From positions 1,844,501 through 1,908,500 of the forward strand of contig JADKFU010000005.1 of the NCBI GenBank assembly GCA_016717285.1: 64,000 nt of DNA, in the 5' to 3' direction. A program made the position numbers and the translations under genes. This stretch comes from Chitinophagaceae bacterium. GTDB taxonomy: Bacteria > Bacteroidota > Bacteroidia > Chitinophagales > UBA10324. The notes below the pieces were generated by a model. It had not been told where the DNA came from and searched no databases. It saw only the letters and a list, made by a program, of their open reading frames with translations. Shown piece after piece: positions 35,334-45,543 of this stretch (positions are counted from its first letter, which is position 1; each line of letters opens with the position of its first letter).

Positions 35334-38008
35334 TTAATTTCTGGGTTTCATCTTTTTTCCTACAATTGCTTGGAGGCGAATGCCGGCTGCCCCCACATTT
35401 TCACCTTTCCAGAATTGCTGAATCTGAAGTTCATAAATGCGATCTTGATTTCTCTGAATTTGAAAGTCCTCATCTACCTGATAGATCACTTCAAGTTTAA
35501 AGGGTTTGTCCACAAGCACATTCCTAAAACCATGTTCCAAAGCATGAATGTTTTCGCAGGCTCCAATAAACAACCGGTTTTTGAAGTAGTTATTTCCCTG
35601 GAGCAACTGATACACGTTGATGTTTTTTCACGGGCAATCAACTTTAATCCTTGTGGAATGGCACCGTCTAAAAATTTCCTGTCTCCTTTCAACAGCATCT
35701 TTACACCTGGTACAAAACGGCGGAGATCAATCTTCAAATCGTAATATTCAGGTTGATCTTTCATGTTTTGAATAACCGCACCATAACTACCCGGAACGCC
35801 TGGCATGATGTCTTCAACGTCCATGTTTCTGTAAGCAATATTGTTTGTATTCCTTACAAAATCGAGGTATTGACTTACGCTCGTAATCAGTGAATGGTCA
35901 GGCGCGGGATCGAGCGGACTTGAAAGCACAGCAATCATACAATAATGACCCGGAGCAGGAATCAGAGCTGATGCGAACGTGATGGCATTGCTCACTTTCA
36001 TTGTGCCTGGCGCAACAGATGTTACCAAAGTGGAACCTACATGAATCCATGAAGCAGGAGTACCGAAAGTGGTCGCTCCGGACATGTAAACATTTACGGT
36101 GGTATCACCTGTCACATCGCCGCGGTTTTGAACACGTACATACACAAAGTTATTTTGCCCGTATTCCACGTTTTCCCATAATGAATCATTGGTTAAGTCA
36201 GCAAAAGCCACTACAGGATTAGACACTGCTATTTTACGGTTGATAATATCCGGGCTTGCCCAGAGGTACGATCCTCCAAAGGGCTCGGTTCCGCTATCAG
36301 CGAGATTATCACGCACGAAAAGATCAGGTCCAATTCCTACTGCATGAAATGCATTTTTCACTTGAGATAACTTTACGAGATCTGTGGGGAATAATTCAAG
36401 ACAGGCATCAAGCATTGCCTGGCGGAAATCAAGGAAGGTAGCCGTGGAGTGCCCGACTAAGTTATCTGACATGCACTTCCAAAGAAGTTGTTCGGAGGCT
36501 GACTGTCCGATTCCAGTTACACTTACACTGCTTACCGTATGAGTTCCACCAACAGTAAGCAAATAATATAAGTTGTTGATGATGCCACTATTGATATGAA
36601 CGCCTCCGTTATCTGAACCTCCAATATAACGCGTAGAGTAATGACTTGGCTGATGGCCTGCCAGTACGCTATTGATCGGATCTGCCACATTCCACATACC
36701 ACCATTAGTGGGGTCAATCATATTACGCCATGCCGGTGCAGAAGCTTTCAGCCATGTATCTTCAAACACAAGCCAGTCGCCGGTAATAAAGGCTGCCATG
36801 ATATCGGAGAATGCTTCATTCAATGCGCCTGCTTCGTTTAAGTATTGTAGTCCGCATGTATATTGAGTGTAGGCATGTGTCCATTCATGAGCGAGCCAGT
36901 CATCACTGCATTCGTAATCATCACCGGTTGCTGCTGAACCCGTTCCATCGCCAAGGTTTACCTGACTGCCGTCCCAATAGCCATTGTTGTAATTACTGCC
37001 TAAGTGACTTACAATTCGAAACAATCCACCGGCACCATTAAAGCCATTTCTTGAATGAACAGTTTGATAGTAATCGTACACTTTACCAGTATAGCGATGC
37101 GCATCTACTTCGGCTCCCTGGTTTGAGTCGCGAGGAGCAGTGGTAGCAGTATTCCAATTATTATCAGGATCAGAAGATGGAGTTGTTCCATCTTCATCAT
37201 CCGTTCTGATTTCAGAACCACCGGCACCTGTGCGTGTCAGATCACGCAATTGATACGTGATATCATTATAGTAGGTATTTAACGCGGCACCACCAGAATA
37301 ATAACCGGTGCCAGCACCGACAGTCGGACCTGCCGTTTGCACATTGTCGTAGAAATAAATGACGTTACTGCTAATTGCGTTTACATATACAATCCAAATG
37401 TGAGGCGCTCCGTGTTCATGGGTGAGTATTGAATGATCTGTCCGGATCTTTGATTTTCCCCCTTTAATTGTTTCACGCAGTTCAATCTTCCATGCCAGGT
37501 AGGGCACTTCTTTATAGCGTACTACAACCAGTTCAGGTGCTTGGGAAGATTTTTCATAACACTTCACCGTTTTTTGCGCCAACTCCAATGCTTTGGCTTC
37601 CGATATTTTTGGAGAGGACGGCAATCTTGAAAGATCATGGAAAAGATAGTTGGTGATTGAATCAATAATTCCCTTTGAGTTTGAGTGAAAACGGATGCTC
37701 GCTCCCTCCACTTTTGCTTTACCATGATATTGTTGCCATGTAACGGCTTTGCCATTATTAATGTCCTCTCCTTCGAGTAGCAATTGCAACCCTGATGTAG
37801 AGAAGGAATTAAAATAGCTGCGATTTTTTTGGATAAATGCTTTAGAATCCTTCTTTAATCCTGACAGCGTATTGGCTGACAGTTTTTGCAGTGGTCCCCT
37901 TAATGCCTGCACCGCCAAACCCTGATGCTGAATTTGCACTTTCAGCGCCGGGTTCAACGCGATGTTTTTGATAAGTTGGTCAACCATAATTTTATTCAGT
38001 GGTTTCAT
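35334..38008 (-). pseudogene. M4 family metallopeptidase, interrupted by a one-base frameshift
   Basis: A thermolysin-type zinc peptidase. Frame one runs 38008 to 35486 (840 codons); the natural C-terminus is in the next frame, to 35334. Zinc ligands His374 and His378 (HEWTH), catalytic Glu375 and Glu398 (LNEAFSD) are intact, and GGVHINSG supplies the C-terminal catalytic His. An FTP-type propeptide precedes them. At a run of six T at 35623-35628 the frame shifts; one extra T would give KLIAREKNINVYQLLQGNNYF and continue to KKMKPRN at 35334. The peptidase domain is unaffected, so a truncated enzyme may work. The original gene is nearly 890 codons. No signal peptide is visible and no T9SS domain ends it. 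Confidence 0.85.
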
Positions 38009-38462
38009 GTGTGTTGATTGTTTATGTTTAAATGAAAAAAAAGTATTGAAAATGAATATCGTCCCTTGAAGGGAGGTTTTGTGATAAACACCTGTTTTGG
38101 CGGTTGCACAATTTTTACAGGTACTTGAACATCATCCTGTGTTTGTTTTTTGTCATTGATTGATTCTCACGATTTCAGATCATTTAATACTGCGGACACT
38201 TTGCAATTATCCAGGTACATATCTTTACATAAAAGCACTGATTCCTACAACAAAATCTTATCATCCAATGCATCGAGGTTCGCAAAGCGGCCCTTACAGC
38301 TCTTTTGAAAAAAGGTTAATTCACTTTACTTGATCACGGCTCGACAAAGATGCATTGCACGATATACCCGATACAAGACTGAAATCATTCATTTCTCAAT
38401 AGCTGATTCCATTCATTTCTTATAATAATTGCTATCTTAATTGCCAGTAAACTTTCCGGAAA
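38009..38462. other. 454-bp divergent intergenic region
   Basis: The stretch between the M4 gene and the response regulator gene, which face apart. It holds a perfect palindrome TCCCTT-G-AAGGGA at 38062-38074 and several A/T-rich runs but no tRNA, no open frame I trust and no exact TAnnTTTG box. Control of both genes probably lies here. Confidence 0.5.
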
Positions 38463-39107
38463 ATGGCTGTCAATACGCCGCTTCATTTCATTATTGCTGA
38501 TGATCACTGGGCGATGCGTTTCGGGTTATCCAAACTCCTGAGTAAAAACTTTCCCGACTGCACCATTTATGAAGTAGCAGATGGTGTAGAAGTTCTTTCG
38601 GCTTATAATAACCAGTCGGCAGATGTGATCTTAATGGATTCGAGGATGCCGAAATTAAATGGAATTGAAGCCACACGTATACTACTTAAGCAACACCCAA
38701 CTGTAAAAGTAGTTGCACTCAGTATGCTTCAAGATGAAACCAGTATGACCGCGATGTTTGAAGCAGGTGCTCGCGCTTATGTAACTAAGAATGTTGATGG
38801 TACAGAAATTATCAGTGCTATAAATACTGTTCTTGAAGGCAAACTTTATGTATTGGGGAAAATCATGAACCAATTCTCATTGAAAGAAATCGTTTCCTGG
38901 AGCAAGCATGCTTTTATCCATATCTCAGAGCGAGAAAAAGAAGTGTTATTGCTTATCTGCAAAGAATTATCAATGACGGAAATTGCAGAGCAACTTCATA
39001 TTTCTGTCAACACAGTACAAAATCACCGCAATCACCTGCTAGATAAAATCAATGTGCACAACACTGCAGGGCTTGTAATGTATGCCAATAAAATGGGTTG
39101 GGTTTGA
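38463..39107 (+). CDS. LuxR-family response regulator (NarL/FixJ type)
   Basis: A 214-residue two-domain regulator. The receiver domain (1-125) has the acidic pair Asp13/Asp14 (IADDHW), phospho-acceptor Asp59 (ILMDSRMP), Ser87 and Lys109 (YVTKN). The C-terminal LuxR HTH (about 150-214) reads ISEREKEVLLLICKELSMTEIAEQLHISVNTVQNHRNHLLDKI. All key residues are intact. No histidine kinase gene is next to it, so it is an orphan regulator; the kinase encoded at 48223 is too far for a confident pairing. It lies alone with a 454-base divergent region upstream. Confidence 0.94.
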   Translation: MAVNTPLHFIIADDHWAMRFGLSKLLSKNFPDCTIYEVADGVEVLSAYNNQSADVILMDSRMPKLNGIEATRILLKQHPTVKVVALSMLQDETSMTAMFEAGARAYVTKNVDGTEIISAINTVLEGKLYVLGKIMNQFSLKEIVSWSKHAFIHISEREKEVLLLICKELSMTEIAEQLHISVNTVQNHRNHLLDKINVHNTAGLVMYANKMGWV

Positions 39108-39221
39108 GAGATTGTCGGAAAATGATTAAGAAATTCCGGGACCACCCTTCGACTCCGCTTGTACTGAGCTTAGTATTACACTTGTAACAAAAAAGCACTT
39201 CATTCCCGTCTTACATGCATC

Positions 39222-39785
39222 ATGGAAAACCGATGCCGAATAGCGATGGCAGGAATCACAATTTATTTCCTGCTGCTGCATACTGTCATTTTAAAAGCTC
39301 AGGATAAAGTTCTTGTGTTTGAAAATATTTTTACTGGAAGAAAGACTGAATTAAAAGCAGGTGATGAAGTTCGATTGCGGTTCACGGTTCAGGATACTGT
39401 GAACGCTCCTTTTGATGTGGCAGTAAATGACATCACCGTTTTTGGAACCATTGAATCCATTAGCAACAACGCGATCTACCTCGCAACTAAGAACAAATAC
39501 TTTGATCGCGCTTCCATTGCAATACCACATGACGGAATAGAATCATTCAGGAAGTATAGTCCCTTGAGACCAATTGCGAAAACCGGCAGCCTGATACTGA
39601 GTTCAGCACTTGGGTTATTGGCTACTTTGCAAATATCAGAAAGCGGTGATATCGTCAGTTGGGAAAGTGCAGGACTTGCGCTCGCTGCGAGCAGTGCGGT
39701 ACTGATGAGTAAAGAACTCTTTTCTGATAAGATGAAATTTTTTGTGGTCGAAGGCTGGCGGCCGAATGTAAAACTTGTGAAATAG
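39222..39785 (+). CDS. Hypothetical exported protein
   Basis: A 187-residue protein with a hydrophobic N-terminal segment (IAMAGITIYFLLLHTVIL, residues 7-24) and AQD that reads as a signal peptide. The mature part begins KVLVFENIFTGRKTELKAGDEVRLRF and is mostly beta-strand. Two short hydrophobic stretches lie near the C-terminus (TGSLILSSALGLLATL, LALAASSAVLM). No known domain is recognised. ATG 39222 is used; an ATG at 39246 would shorten the signal peptide. The next gene on this strand starts about 200 bases downstream. Confidence 0.65.
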   Translation: MENRCRIAMAGITIYFLLLHTVILKAQDKVLVFENIFTGRKTELKAGDEVRLRFTVQDTVNAPFDVAVNDITVFGTIESISNNAIYLATKNKYFDRASIAIPHDGIESFRKYSPLRPIAKTGSLILSSALGLLATLQISESGDIVSWESAGLALAASSAVLMSKELFSDKMKFFVVEGWRPNVKLVK

Positions 39786-39969
39786 TAACGGTGCTTCACT
39801 TTTGATTCACTAAATCAACCCATTAAATTTTGATTTCATAACTCATTTTATGGAGCATATTTGAAGTGGTCGGTGAAAACACCGATCATCGGCAGTATAA
39901 AGATGTTTCGAATATCACATGCTGGTTCGTTCTTTTTCTCCCAAAATATTTCTTACTAATTTTCCAAAC

Positions 39970-39975
39970 AGGAGA
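39970..39975 (+). promoter_or_regulatory. Shine-Dalgarno site of the M1 peptidase
   Basis: AGGAGA nine bases before ATG 39985 is a strong ribosome-binding site, unusual for this phylum, and decides this start over an upstream in-frame ATG at 39919. Confidence 0.65.
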
Positions 39976-39984
39976 ACTCTCAGC

Positions 39985-41943
39985 ATGCGACATTTCAGTG
40001 CGGGTATATTTTTTATTCTGATGATGATTTGTAAATGTTCTGTAGCACAGGAGATTTATGATCCGTCATACCTGGAAAAAATCATCTCGCGTGAACAGAT
40101 CAGTCAGGAGCCGGTTATTTCCTTTCGCGAATCTTCACTTACAGAAAATTACAACCTTAACTACCTTAACGCATATTGGGAAATTGATCCGGCTATTTAT
40201 TACATCAAAGGTGCCCTCACCTATTATTTTCAACCGGTAAATGATCCGTTAACTGCAATCTCATTTGACTTTTCAGATTCACTTTTGTTCAGCGGTTTTG
40301 TGTATCACGGTGATACAAGTTTCAATGTCACGCGGCCGGGAAATAATATAATTGAACTGCATCTTCCGCAATCAATCGGTGCAGGCATTCAGGATTCCAT
40401 TATACTTTGTTACGAAGGGAAACCACCATCAACCGGATTCGGAAGCTTTGTACAGGAAACACACAATGAAGCACCTATTTTATGGACACTGTCAGAACCT
40501 TATGGCGCCAGTGATTGGTTTCCCTGCAAAAACAGCCTGGCGGATAAAATTGATTCGATTGATATTTTCATAAAAGCCCCAATAGGAAATCATGCCGGGA
40601 CTGCCGGCAAATTGACAAGTGAAACTGCCGTTGACAATGGGAACAACACACTCATTCATTGGCGCCACCGCTACCCTATTGCAACGTACCTGATCGGTAT
40701 TGCTGTCACTAATTATTCCGTCATTCACCAATCAGTGCTACTTAATAGTGGAAAAAGTGTTCCGGTACTTCAATACATCTATCCGGAAGATTCAGCATCA
40801 TACATGAATGATACAACACTCATCGGAAAATTCATCAAACTCTATTCTGACTTGTTTGGAGATTATCCTTTCGCCAATGAAAAATATGGTCATGCACAAT
40901 GGAACTGGGGCGGTGGCGAAGAACATCAGACGATGAGCTTTGTATTCAATGCGGGTTTCTTTGAACTGGTTGCCCATGAACTTGGCCATCAATGGTTTGG
41001 CGATAAGATCACCTGCGGAAGCTGGACTGATATCTGGCTAAATGAAGGATTTGCTACTTACTTATCAGGATTAAGCTATGAATACATTGCCCCTGTTTAT
41101 TGGATTCCATTTCTTGACACACAGCAAGGACGCGCTTTTAAAGATTCCACAGGTTCTGTTTTTTGTGAAGACACCACCGATGTTGCGCGCATCTTCAGTG
41201 GATCGTTATCCTATGCAAAAGGTTCTTATTTGCTTCATATGCTTCGCTGGAAAATGGGCGATGAAGCTTTCTTTAATGCGATTGAAAATTATATCAATGA
41301 TCCTGATCTCTGTTATGGATTCGCACGCACTCAAAACCTGAAAGATCATCTTGAATCTGAAAGCGGTCAGAATTTAGATGAGTTTTTCAATGATTGGTTT
41401 TATGGAAAGGGTTATCCAACGTATTATGTCAAGTGGGCTAACCTTGCTGATGGAAAAGTAAATATCGCTTTGCATCAAACACAAAATCATCCTTCAGTTT
41501 CTTTCTTTGAAATGCCGGTTCCGGTATTGCTGAAGGATGCAACGCATGATACCACCATCGTCATTCAAAACAATGCGAATGATTTAACTTACCAGGAAGG
41601 TCCGTTTTCATTTACACCCGACAGCATATTTATTGATCCCGGGTTTTGGCTGCTTGCAAAAAAGAAACCGTCTGTGTATGACGTATCGTTGTCAAATATC
41701 ATCAACATTTTTCCAAATCCTGCCAGTGATGCCATCACTGTTTCATATCATGGTGATGAAGATGCCATTCAGCATATCACGATCTACAACGTCTCCGGAA
41801 AAAAAATGAAGGCGATAACTACTGCTGTTACAGGCGCTTACAATCCCATAACCATTGATATTTCCAATCTTTCAGGCGGTTATTATTTTCTTGAAGTACA
41901 GACTTCAAAAAATAAATATGTTGAGCGAATGGTGAAATTTTAA
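39985..41943 (+). CDS. M1 family aminopeptidase with T9SS type A domain
   Basis: A 652-residue secreted zinc aminopeptidase. Signal peptide at 1-21 (CSVAQ). The peptidase domain shows GGGEEHQTMSF in place of the usual GAMEN, then HELGHQWFG (His331, Glu332, His335) and the third ligand Glu354 in WLNEGFATY, with a Tyr-containing YAKGSYLLHML. The remaining helical region holds DLCYGFARTQNLKDHLE. The end is a T9SS type A domain (IFPNPASDAITVSY to KNKYVERMVKF). It should remove N-terminal residues from peptides on the cell surface or outside the cell. A perfect palindrome TTTAATTGATCAATTAAA (41939-41956) overlaps the stop codon. Confidence 0.93.
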   Translation: MRHFSAGIFFILMMICKCSVAQEIYDPSYLEKIISREQISQEPVISFRESSLTENYNLNYLNAYWEIDPAIYYIKGALTYYFQPVNDPLTAISFDFSDSLLFSGFVYHGDTSFNVTRPGNNIIELHLPQSIGAGIQDSIILCYEGKPPSTGFGSFVQETHNEAPILWTLSEPYGASDWFPCKNSLADKIDSIDIFIKAPIGNHAGTAGKLTSETAVDNGNNTLIHWRHRYPIATYLIGIAVTNYSVIHQSVLLNSGKSVPVLQYIYPEDSASYMNDTTLIGKFIKLYSDLFGDYPFANEKYGHAQWNWGGGEEHQTMSFVFNAGFFELVAHELGHQWFGDKITCGSWTDIWLNEGFATYLSGLSYEYIAPVYWIPFLDTQQGRAFKDSTGSVFCEDTTDVARIFSGSLSYAKGSYLLHMLRWKMGDEAFFNAIENYINDPDLCYGFARTQNLKDHLESESGQNLDEFFNDWFYGKGYPTYYVKWANLADGKVNIALHQTQNHPSVSFFEMPVPVLLKDATHDTTIVIQNNANDLTYQEGPFSFTPDSIFIDPGFWLLAKKKPSVYDVSLSNIINIFPNPASDAITVSYHGDEDAIQHITIYNVSGKKMKAITTAVTGAYNPITIDISNLSGGYYFLEVQTSKNKYVERMVKF

Positions 41944-42056
41944 TTGATCAATTAAATTTCTACTCCATATAAATTCACTCAAACCAATTTGACCAATCAA
42001 TAACAGATGTAGTCAAAATTGCTGATTTCCTGCATTGCATTTTTCATAGTTCGATA

Positions 42057-42983
42057 TTATTTTGATTCGATGGAAGATTCTTCAACATTTTTATCATTCA
42101 TGCCTTCGTAATATAAAGCAGCTAAAAAGCGATCATCCAATACGCCTAATTTATTAGCGGCTGATCCGGAAATTTTAATCATCACATTATCATTGGCAGA
42201 AGTTGCCGGCAACTTTCCAATTACTTTCACTGTCACCATTTTGCCATTCATCATATTCTTAACCTTTACTTCTGTTCCTTTTGGTGCAGTTGGATGCAAT
42301 GCAAAAAAATCTCCTCCGTCATCGCCCGATTTTACCCAGGTGGCGATGCCTTTCACAGACAAGGCATCCGGAAAAAATGCTGCATCATTTATGTGAATGG
42401 CGACTGTATCATTGGATACCGTTGCGATTGAATCGGTAATGGTTCCTTTTACATCTTTTTCCTGAACGTGTAACGGACCGTCTAATTGAAATGACGTTAT
42501 TTCATACCCAACAATTAATTGCGAGCCTTCTTCAATGTCAGGTGACATTAAATTATTCCACCTCAAAAGAGTGTCCACTTTGGTATTGTATTTTTTACTG
42601 ATGGCATACAACGTTTCCTTTTTCTGCACTGTATACAAGATTGCATGGCCATTCCTGATTTCATTCGATGGAATAACCGGCTCACCATTCACCACCGGCA
42701 CTTTTATTTTAGCTCCTATCGGAAGATTGTTATCAATAATTTCAGGATTTAAATGCAACAGTTCCTCCACAGTAATCTGATATGCTTTCGAAATACTGTA
42801 TACAGTTTCTCCTTTTACTACAACATGTAAATCAGCGGCGCGCTCCTTTGTTCCTGACCCCTTCCACTTCATGGTTTGCGAAAAGCCATCAAAAGGCATT
42901 ATCAGTAAAGAACCCACCACCAAAGAAAAAATTAACTTTACCATTCCTTTTAACAACCATTTTTTAGGGGTCAACCAAAACAT
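42057..42983 (-). CDS. LysM / RlpA-like cell-wall protein
   Basis: A 308-residue exported protein (signal peptide in 1-36, ending FSQ). Two LysM modules bind peptidoglycan: VVKGETVYSISKAYQITVEELLHLNPEI (about 53-80) and VQKKETLYAISKKYNTKVDTLLRWNN (about 118-145). The C-terminal domain (about 205-295) is an RlpA-like double-psi beta-barrel: GIATWVKS, FFALHPTAPKGTEVKVKNMMNGKMVTVKVIG and NVMIKISGSAANKLGVLDDRFLAAL. RlpA domains in E. coli-like bacteria cut denuded glycans, but many Bacteroidota forms lack a proven activity. The gene diverges from the NfeD gene, about 104 bases apart. Confidence 0.9.
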   Translation of the reverse strand: MFWLTPKKWLLKGMVKLIFSLVVGSLLIMPFDGFSQTMKWKGSGTKERAADLHVVVKGETVYSISKAYQITVEELLHLNPEIIDNNLPIGAKIKVPVVNGEPVIPSNEIRNGHAILYTVQKKETLYAISKKYNTKVDTLLRWNNLMSPDIEEGSQLIVGYEITSFQLDGPLHVQEKDVKGTITDSIATVSNDTVAIHINDAAFFPDALSVKGIATWVKSGDDGGDFFALHPTAPKGTEVKVKNMMNGKMVTVKVIGKLPATSANDNVMIKISGSAANKLGVLDDRFLAALYYEGMNDKNVEESSIESK

Positions 42984-43087
42984 CTATGAAGCGGGCGCGC
43001 TTTTTCAAACTTCATACCAATACATCCGAAGTGCAACGAAAAAAAGCTGAAGTAAAAGTATCGCTGCTTGAAGGCCATCATACTATT

Positions 43088-44443
43088 ATGAAGAAGAAGT
43101 TATTCACGATCTTTCTGATGTTGTACTGTTTACTACACAGTATTCCGGTTGCGCAAAGTGTTCCCTCCACCTTGCCTAAAAAAGTGTACGTGTTCGAGCT
43201 CAACCAGGAAATTTTTCCTGCTGCCTGGCGCCTGGTCAAAACTGCTATGGAAGCTGCTGAACTGGCACACTGTGATTACATTCTCATTAAACTAAACACT
43301 TACGGCGGTGAACTCTCCATGGCAGATTCCATCAGAGCAAGATTGCTGAACGCTAAACTTCCGGTGATCGTATGGATCACTCAAAACGCTGCATCAGCGG
43401 GCGCGCTGATTGCTATTTCCTGCGATAGTATTTACATGAAGCAAGGAGCAGCCATTGGTGCAGCTTCTGTCGTGAATCAGGAAGGAGAAATTATGCCGGA
43501 TAAATATCAATCGTATATGCGCGGCATGATGCGGTCCACAGCAGAGCACCAGGGGCGCGATCCGAGAATCGCTGAAGGGATGGTAACTCCAAATAATTAT
43601 TTACATGACATCGCGGATTCCGGAAAAATCATCACCCTTACGGCCAGTGAAGCGCTGAAACATGGTTATTGCGATGGTATTGCAGAAACTGAGGAAGCGG
43701 TATTGCAAGCGGCAGGGATTGGGGACTATGAAGTTATTCAACATAAATCCAGCGCGCTGGATAATTTTATCGCTTTTCTGCTGAATCCATTGGTGAATGG
43801 AATTCTTCTGCTCATTATTCTCGGAGGCATTTATTTCGAGTTCCAGCATCCGGGTATTGGACTTCCGATTTTGGCTGCCGGCCTTGCCGCTATTCTTTAT
43901 TTTGCTCCTTTATATATTGATGGACTTGCAGAACATTGGGAAATTCTGCTTTTCATAGTCGGGCTTGCATTAATTGCCATCGAAATCTTTATTACTCCCG
44001 GTTTTGGTTTGCCTGGCATATCAGGAATTGTGTTGGTTATCTCAGGCTTAACACTTGCTTTAATACGCAACATCAACTTCGATTTTTCACTCACCAATGC
44101 AACAGAAATATGGTTGGCGTTGCTAAGAGTTGTAATTCCATTGGGACTCTCCTTCTTCCTGTTTATTGCATTCGGCAAAAGTATTTTGCAAAGCCGCATG
44201 CTAAAGGGATTTGTACTCACAGACACGCAGACATCCACTACAAGTTTTCATGAATCAACTGCAACTTTGAATACGATGCTTCACAAGCAAGGTGTTGCAA
44301 TAACGTCGCTGCGACCTTCAGGTCAGATAGAAATTGAATCGGAGCGATATGATGCAATGGCAGAAAGCGGATTAATAACAGCAGGAACTCAAGTGAAAGT
44401 AATAGAGATCAGCGGAAATATTTTAGTGGTTAGAATGGCGTAA
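43088..44443 (+). CDS. NfeD / ClpP-class membrane serine protease
   Basis: A 451-residue protein of the NfeD1b type. Signal region 1-18 (ATG 43088; the frame continues upstream to 42986 but that part is not protein-like). A ClpP/SppA-like protease domain (about 25-215) contains LIKLNTYGGELSMADSIR, the nucleophile Ser in TQNAASAGALIAISCD, and a Lys in NQEGEIMPDKYQS as the partner base. Three or four transmembrane helices follow, then an NfeD OB-fold domain at the end. Such proteases usually work with a stomatin-like partner that is encoded next door; no stomatin gene is seen here. Confidence 0.88.
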   Translation: MKKKLFTIFLMLYCLLHSIPVAQSVPSTLPKKVYVFELNQEIFPAAWRLVKTAMEAAELAHCDYILIKLNTYGGELSMADSIRARLLNAKLPVIVWITQNAASAGALIAISCDSIYMKQGAAIGAASVVNQEGEIMPDKYQSYMRGMMRSTAEHQGRDPRIAEGMVTPNNYLHDIADSGKIITLTASEALKHGYCDGIAETEEAVLQAAGIGDYEVIQHKSSALDNFIAFLLNPLVNGILLLIILGGIYFEFQHPGIGLPILAAGLAAILYFAPLYIDGLAEHWEILLFIVGLALIAIEIFITPGFGLPGISGIVLVISGLTLALIRNINFDFSLTNATEIWLALLRVVIPLGLSFFLFIAFGKSILQSRMLKGFVLTDTQTSTTSFHESTATLNTMLHKQGVAITSLRPSGQIEIESERYDAMAESGLITAGTQVKVIEISGNILVVRMA

Positions 44444-44529
44444 CATTTTACATTTCGCGGAACTTCTTTTATAATTTTAATTAAGCATCACAAATATTTC
44501 ATCCCAGAAATCATAGAATCAAACAAATC

Positions 44530-45282
44530 TTGAAAATCCTGGTAATTGTACCTGCGCGTTTTGCTTCCACCCGTTTTCCTGGTAAGCCATTGGCCATGAT
44601 CGGTGGTAAAAGCATGATTCAACGCGTATTTGAACAGGTATTAAAATGCACTACCGTGGACGAAATTCTGGTAGCTACTGATGATGAACGCATTGAAACA
44701 GCAGTGAAACTATTTGGCGGAAAGGTGATGATGACTTCAGTAACTCATTTATCGGGCACTTCACGATGTGCTGAAGTCGTACAAAATCTGGATAGTGATT
44801 TTGAAATAATTATCAATGTGCAGGGCGATGAACCTTTTATTGATCCGGAACAGATTGACCTTTTGGTAAAATGTTTTGCAGATCCAATGGTGAGCATTGC
44901 AACGCTGATAAAGCGAATTACAAAACATGAAGATTTGACGAATCCGAATATTGTGAAGGCAGTGATTGGTGAACAATACCAGGCTTTGTATTTCAGCAGA
45001 AGCGCCTTGCCTTATTTCAGAGGTGTTGAAGAACATGAATGGGCTGCATCAACAAACTATTATAAGCACATTGGCATTTACGGATACCGGACAAAAGTTT
45101 TACAACAGCTCATTCAACTACCGGTCAATAATTTAGAAGAAGCCGAATCACTTGAGCAACTGCGTTGGCTGGCCAATGGTTACCGGATTCAAACAGCAGT
45201 TACAGAGTCTGAAACAATTAGTATTGATACGCCGGAAGATTTGGAAATAGCCAATGCATATTTGAAGGAACATTCAAAATAA
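44530..45282 (+). CDS. kdsB: 3-deoxy-manno-octulosonate cytidylyltransferase
   Basis: A 250-residue CMP-Kdo synthetase that activates Kdo for lipopolysaccharide core synthesis, in the cytoplasm. Conserved blocks: the N-terminal PARFASTRFPGKPLAMIGGKSMIQRV, VATDDERIETAV, TSVTHLSGTSRCAEVV and the substrate-binding NVQGDEPFIDPEQID. It starts with TTG (44530) because no ATG exists before the conserved N-terminus. It indicates that this organism makes Kdo-containing lipopolysaccharide. The gene ends 261 bases before the AsmA-like gene. Confidence 0.96.
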   Translation: MKILVIVPARFASTRFPGKPLAMIGGKSMIQRVFEQVLKCTTVDEILVATDDERIETAVKLFGGKVMMTSVTHLSGTSRCAEVVQNLDSDFEIIINVQGDEPFIDPEQIDLLVKCFADPMVSIATLIKRITKHEDLTNPNIVKAVIGEQYQALYFSRSALPYFRGVEEHEWAASTNYYKHIGIYGYRTKVLQQLIQLPVNNLEEAESLEQLRWLANGYRIQTAVTESETISIDTPEDLEIANAYLKEHSK

Positions 45283-45498
45283 GAATGCCTGCGTTTTTTC
45301 TATTCAATAGCTCTTTATTTCAACTAGTTTTTGTCATGCACAGGCGCGAATCATCTGACTATATGAATTAGATTTCTCCTTTGTGGGGCTCCATACTATT
45401 CAATCGTTGCAGTTCACTCATTATTAGCAACATTTCAATTAACATCCCCACTGTTCAAAACCCATTTATTCATCAATCAATGCCCGCGTATGATGGTC

Positions 45499-45506
45499 TA
45501 ACTTTG
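45499..45506 (+). promoter_or_regulatory. Putative -7 box of the AsmA-like gene
   Basis: TAACTTTG fits TAnnTTTG and lies 37 bases before the GTG start. No TTTG box at 19-21 bases upstream. Confidence 0.45.
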
Positions 45507-45543
45507 AGAAAATATTTTTCCCGAAAAGCAGTTATACATCCCT

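Noticed and set aside
39141..39178. Decayed TTCGACTCCGC...ACTGAGC repeat
   Set aside because: It resembles a common intergenic repeat, but only short pieces match and no second copy is in the window.
41939..41956. Palindrome TTTAATTGATCAATTAAA as a terminator
   Set aside because: It is perfect but A/T-only and has no T run; it may be chance at the stop codon, so it is noted under the gene only.
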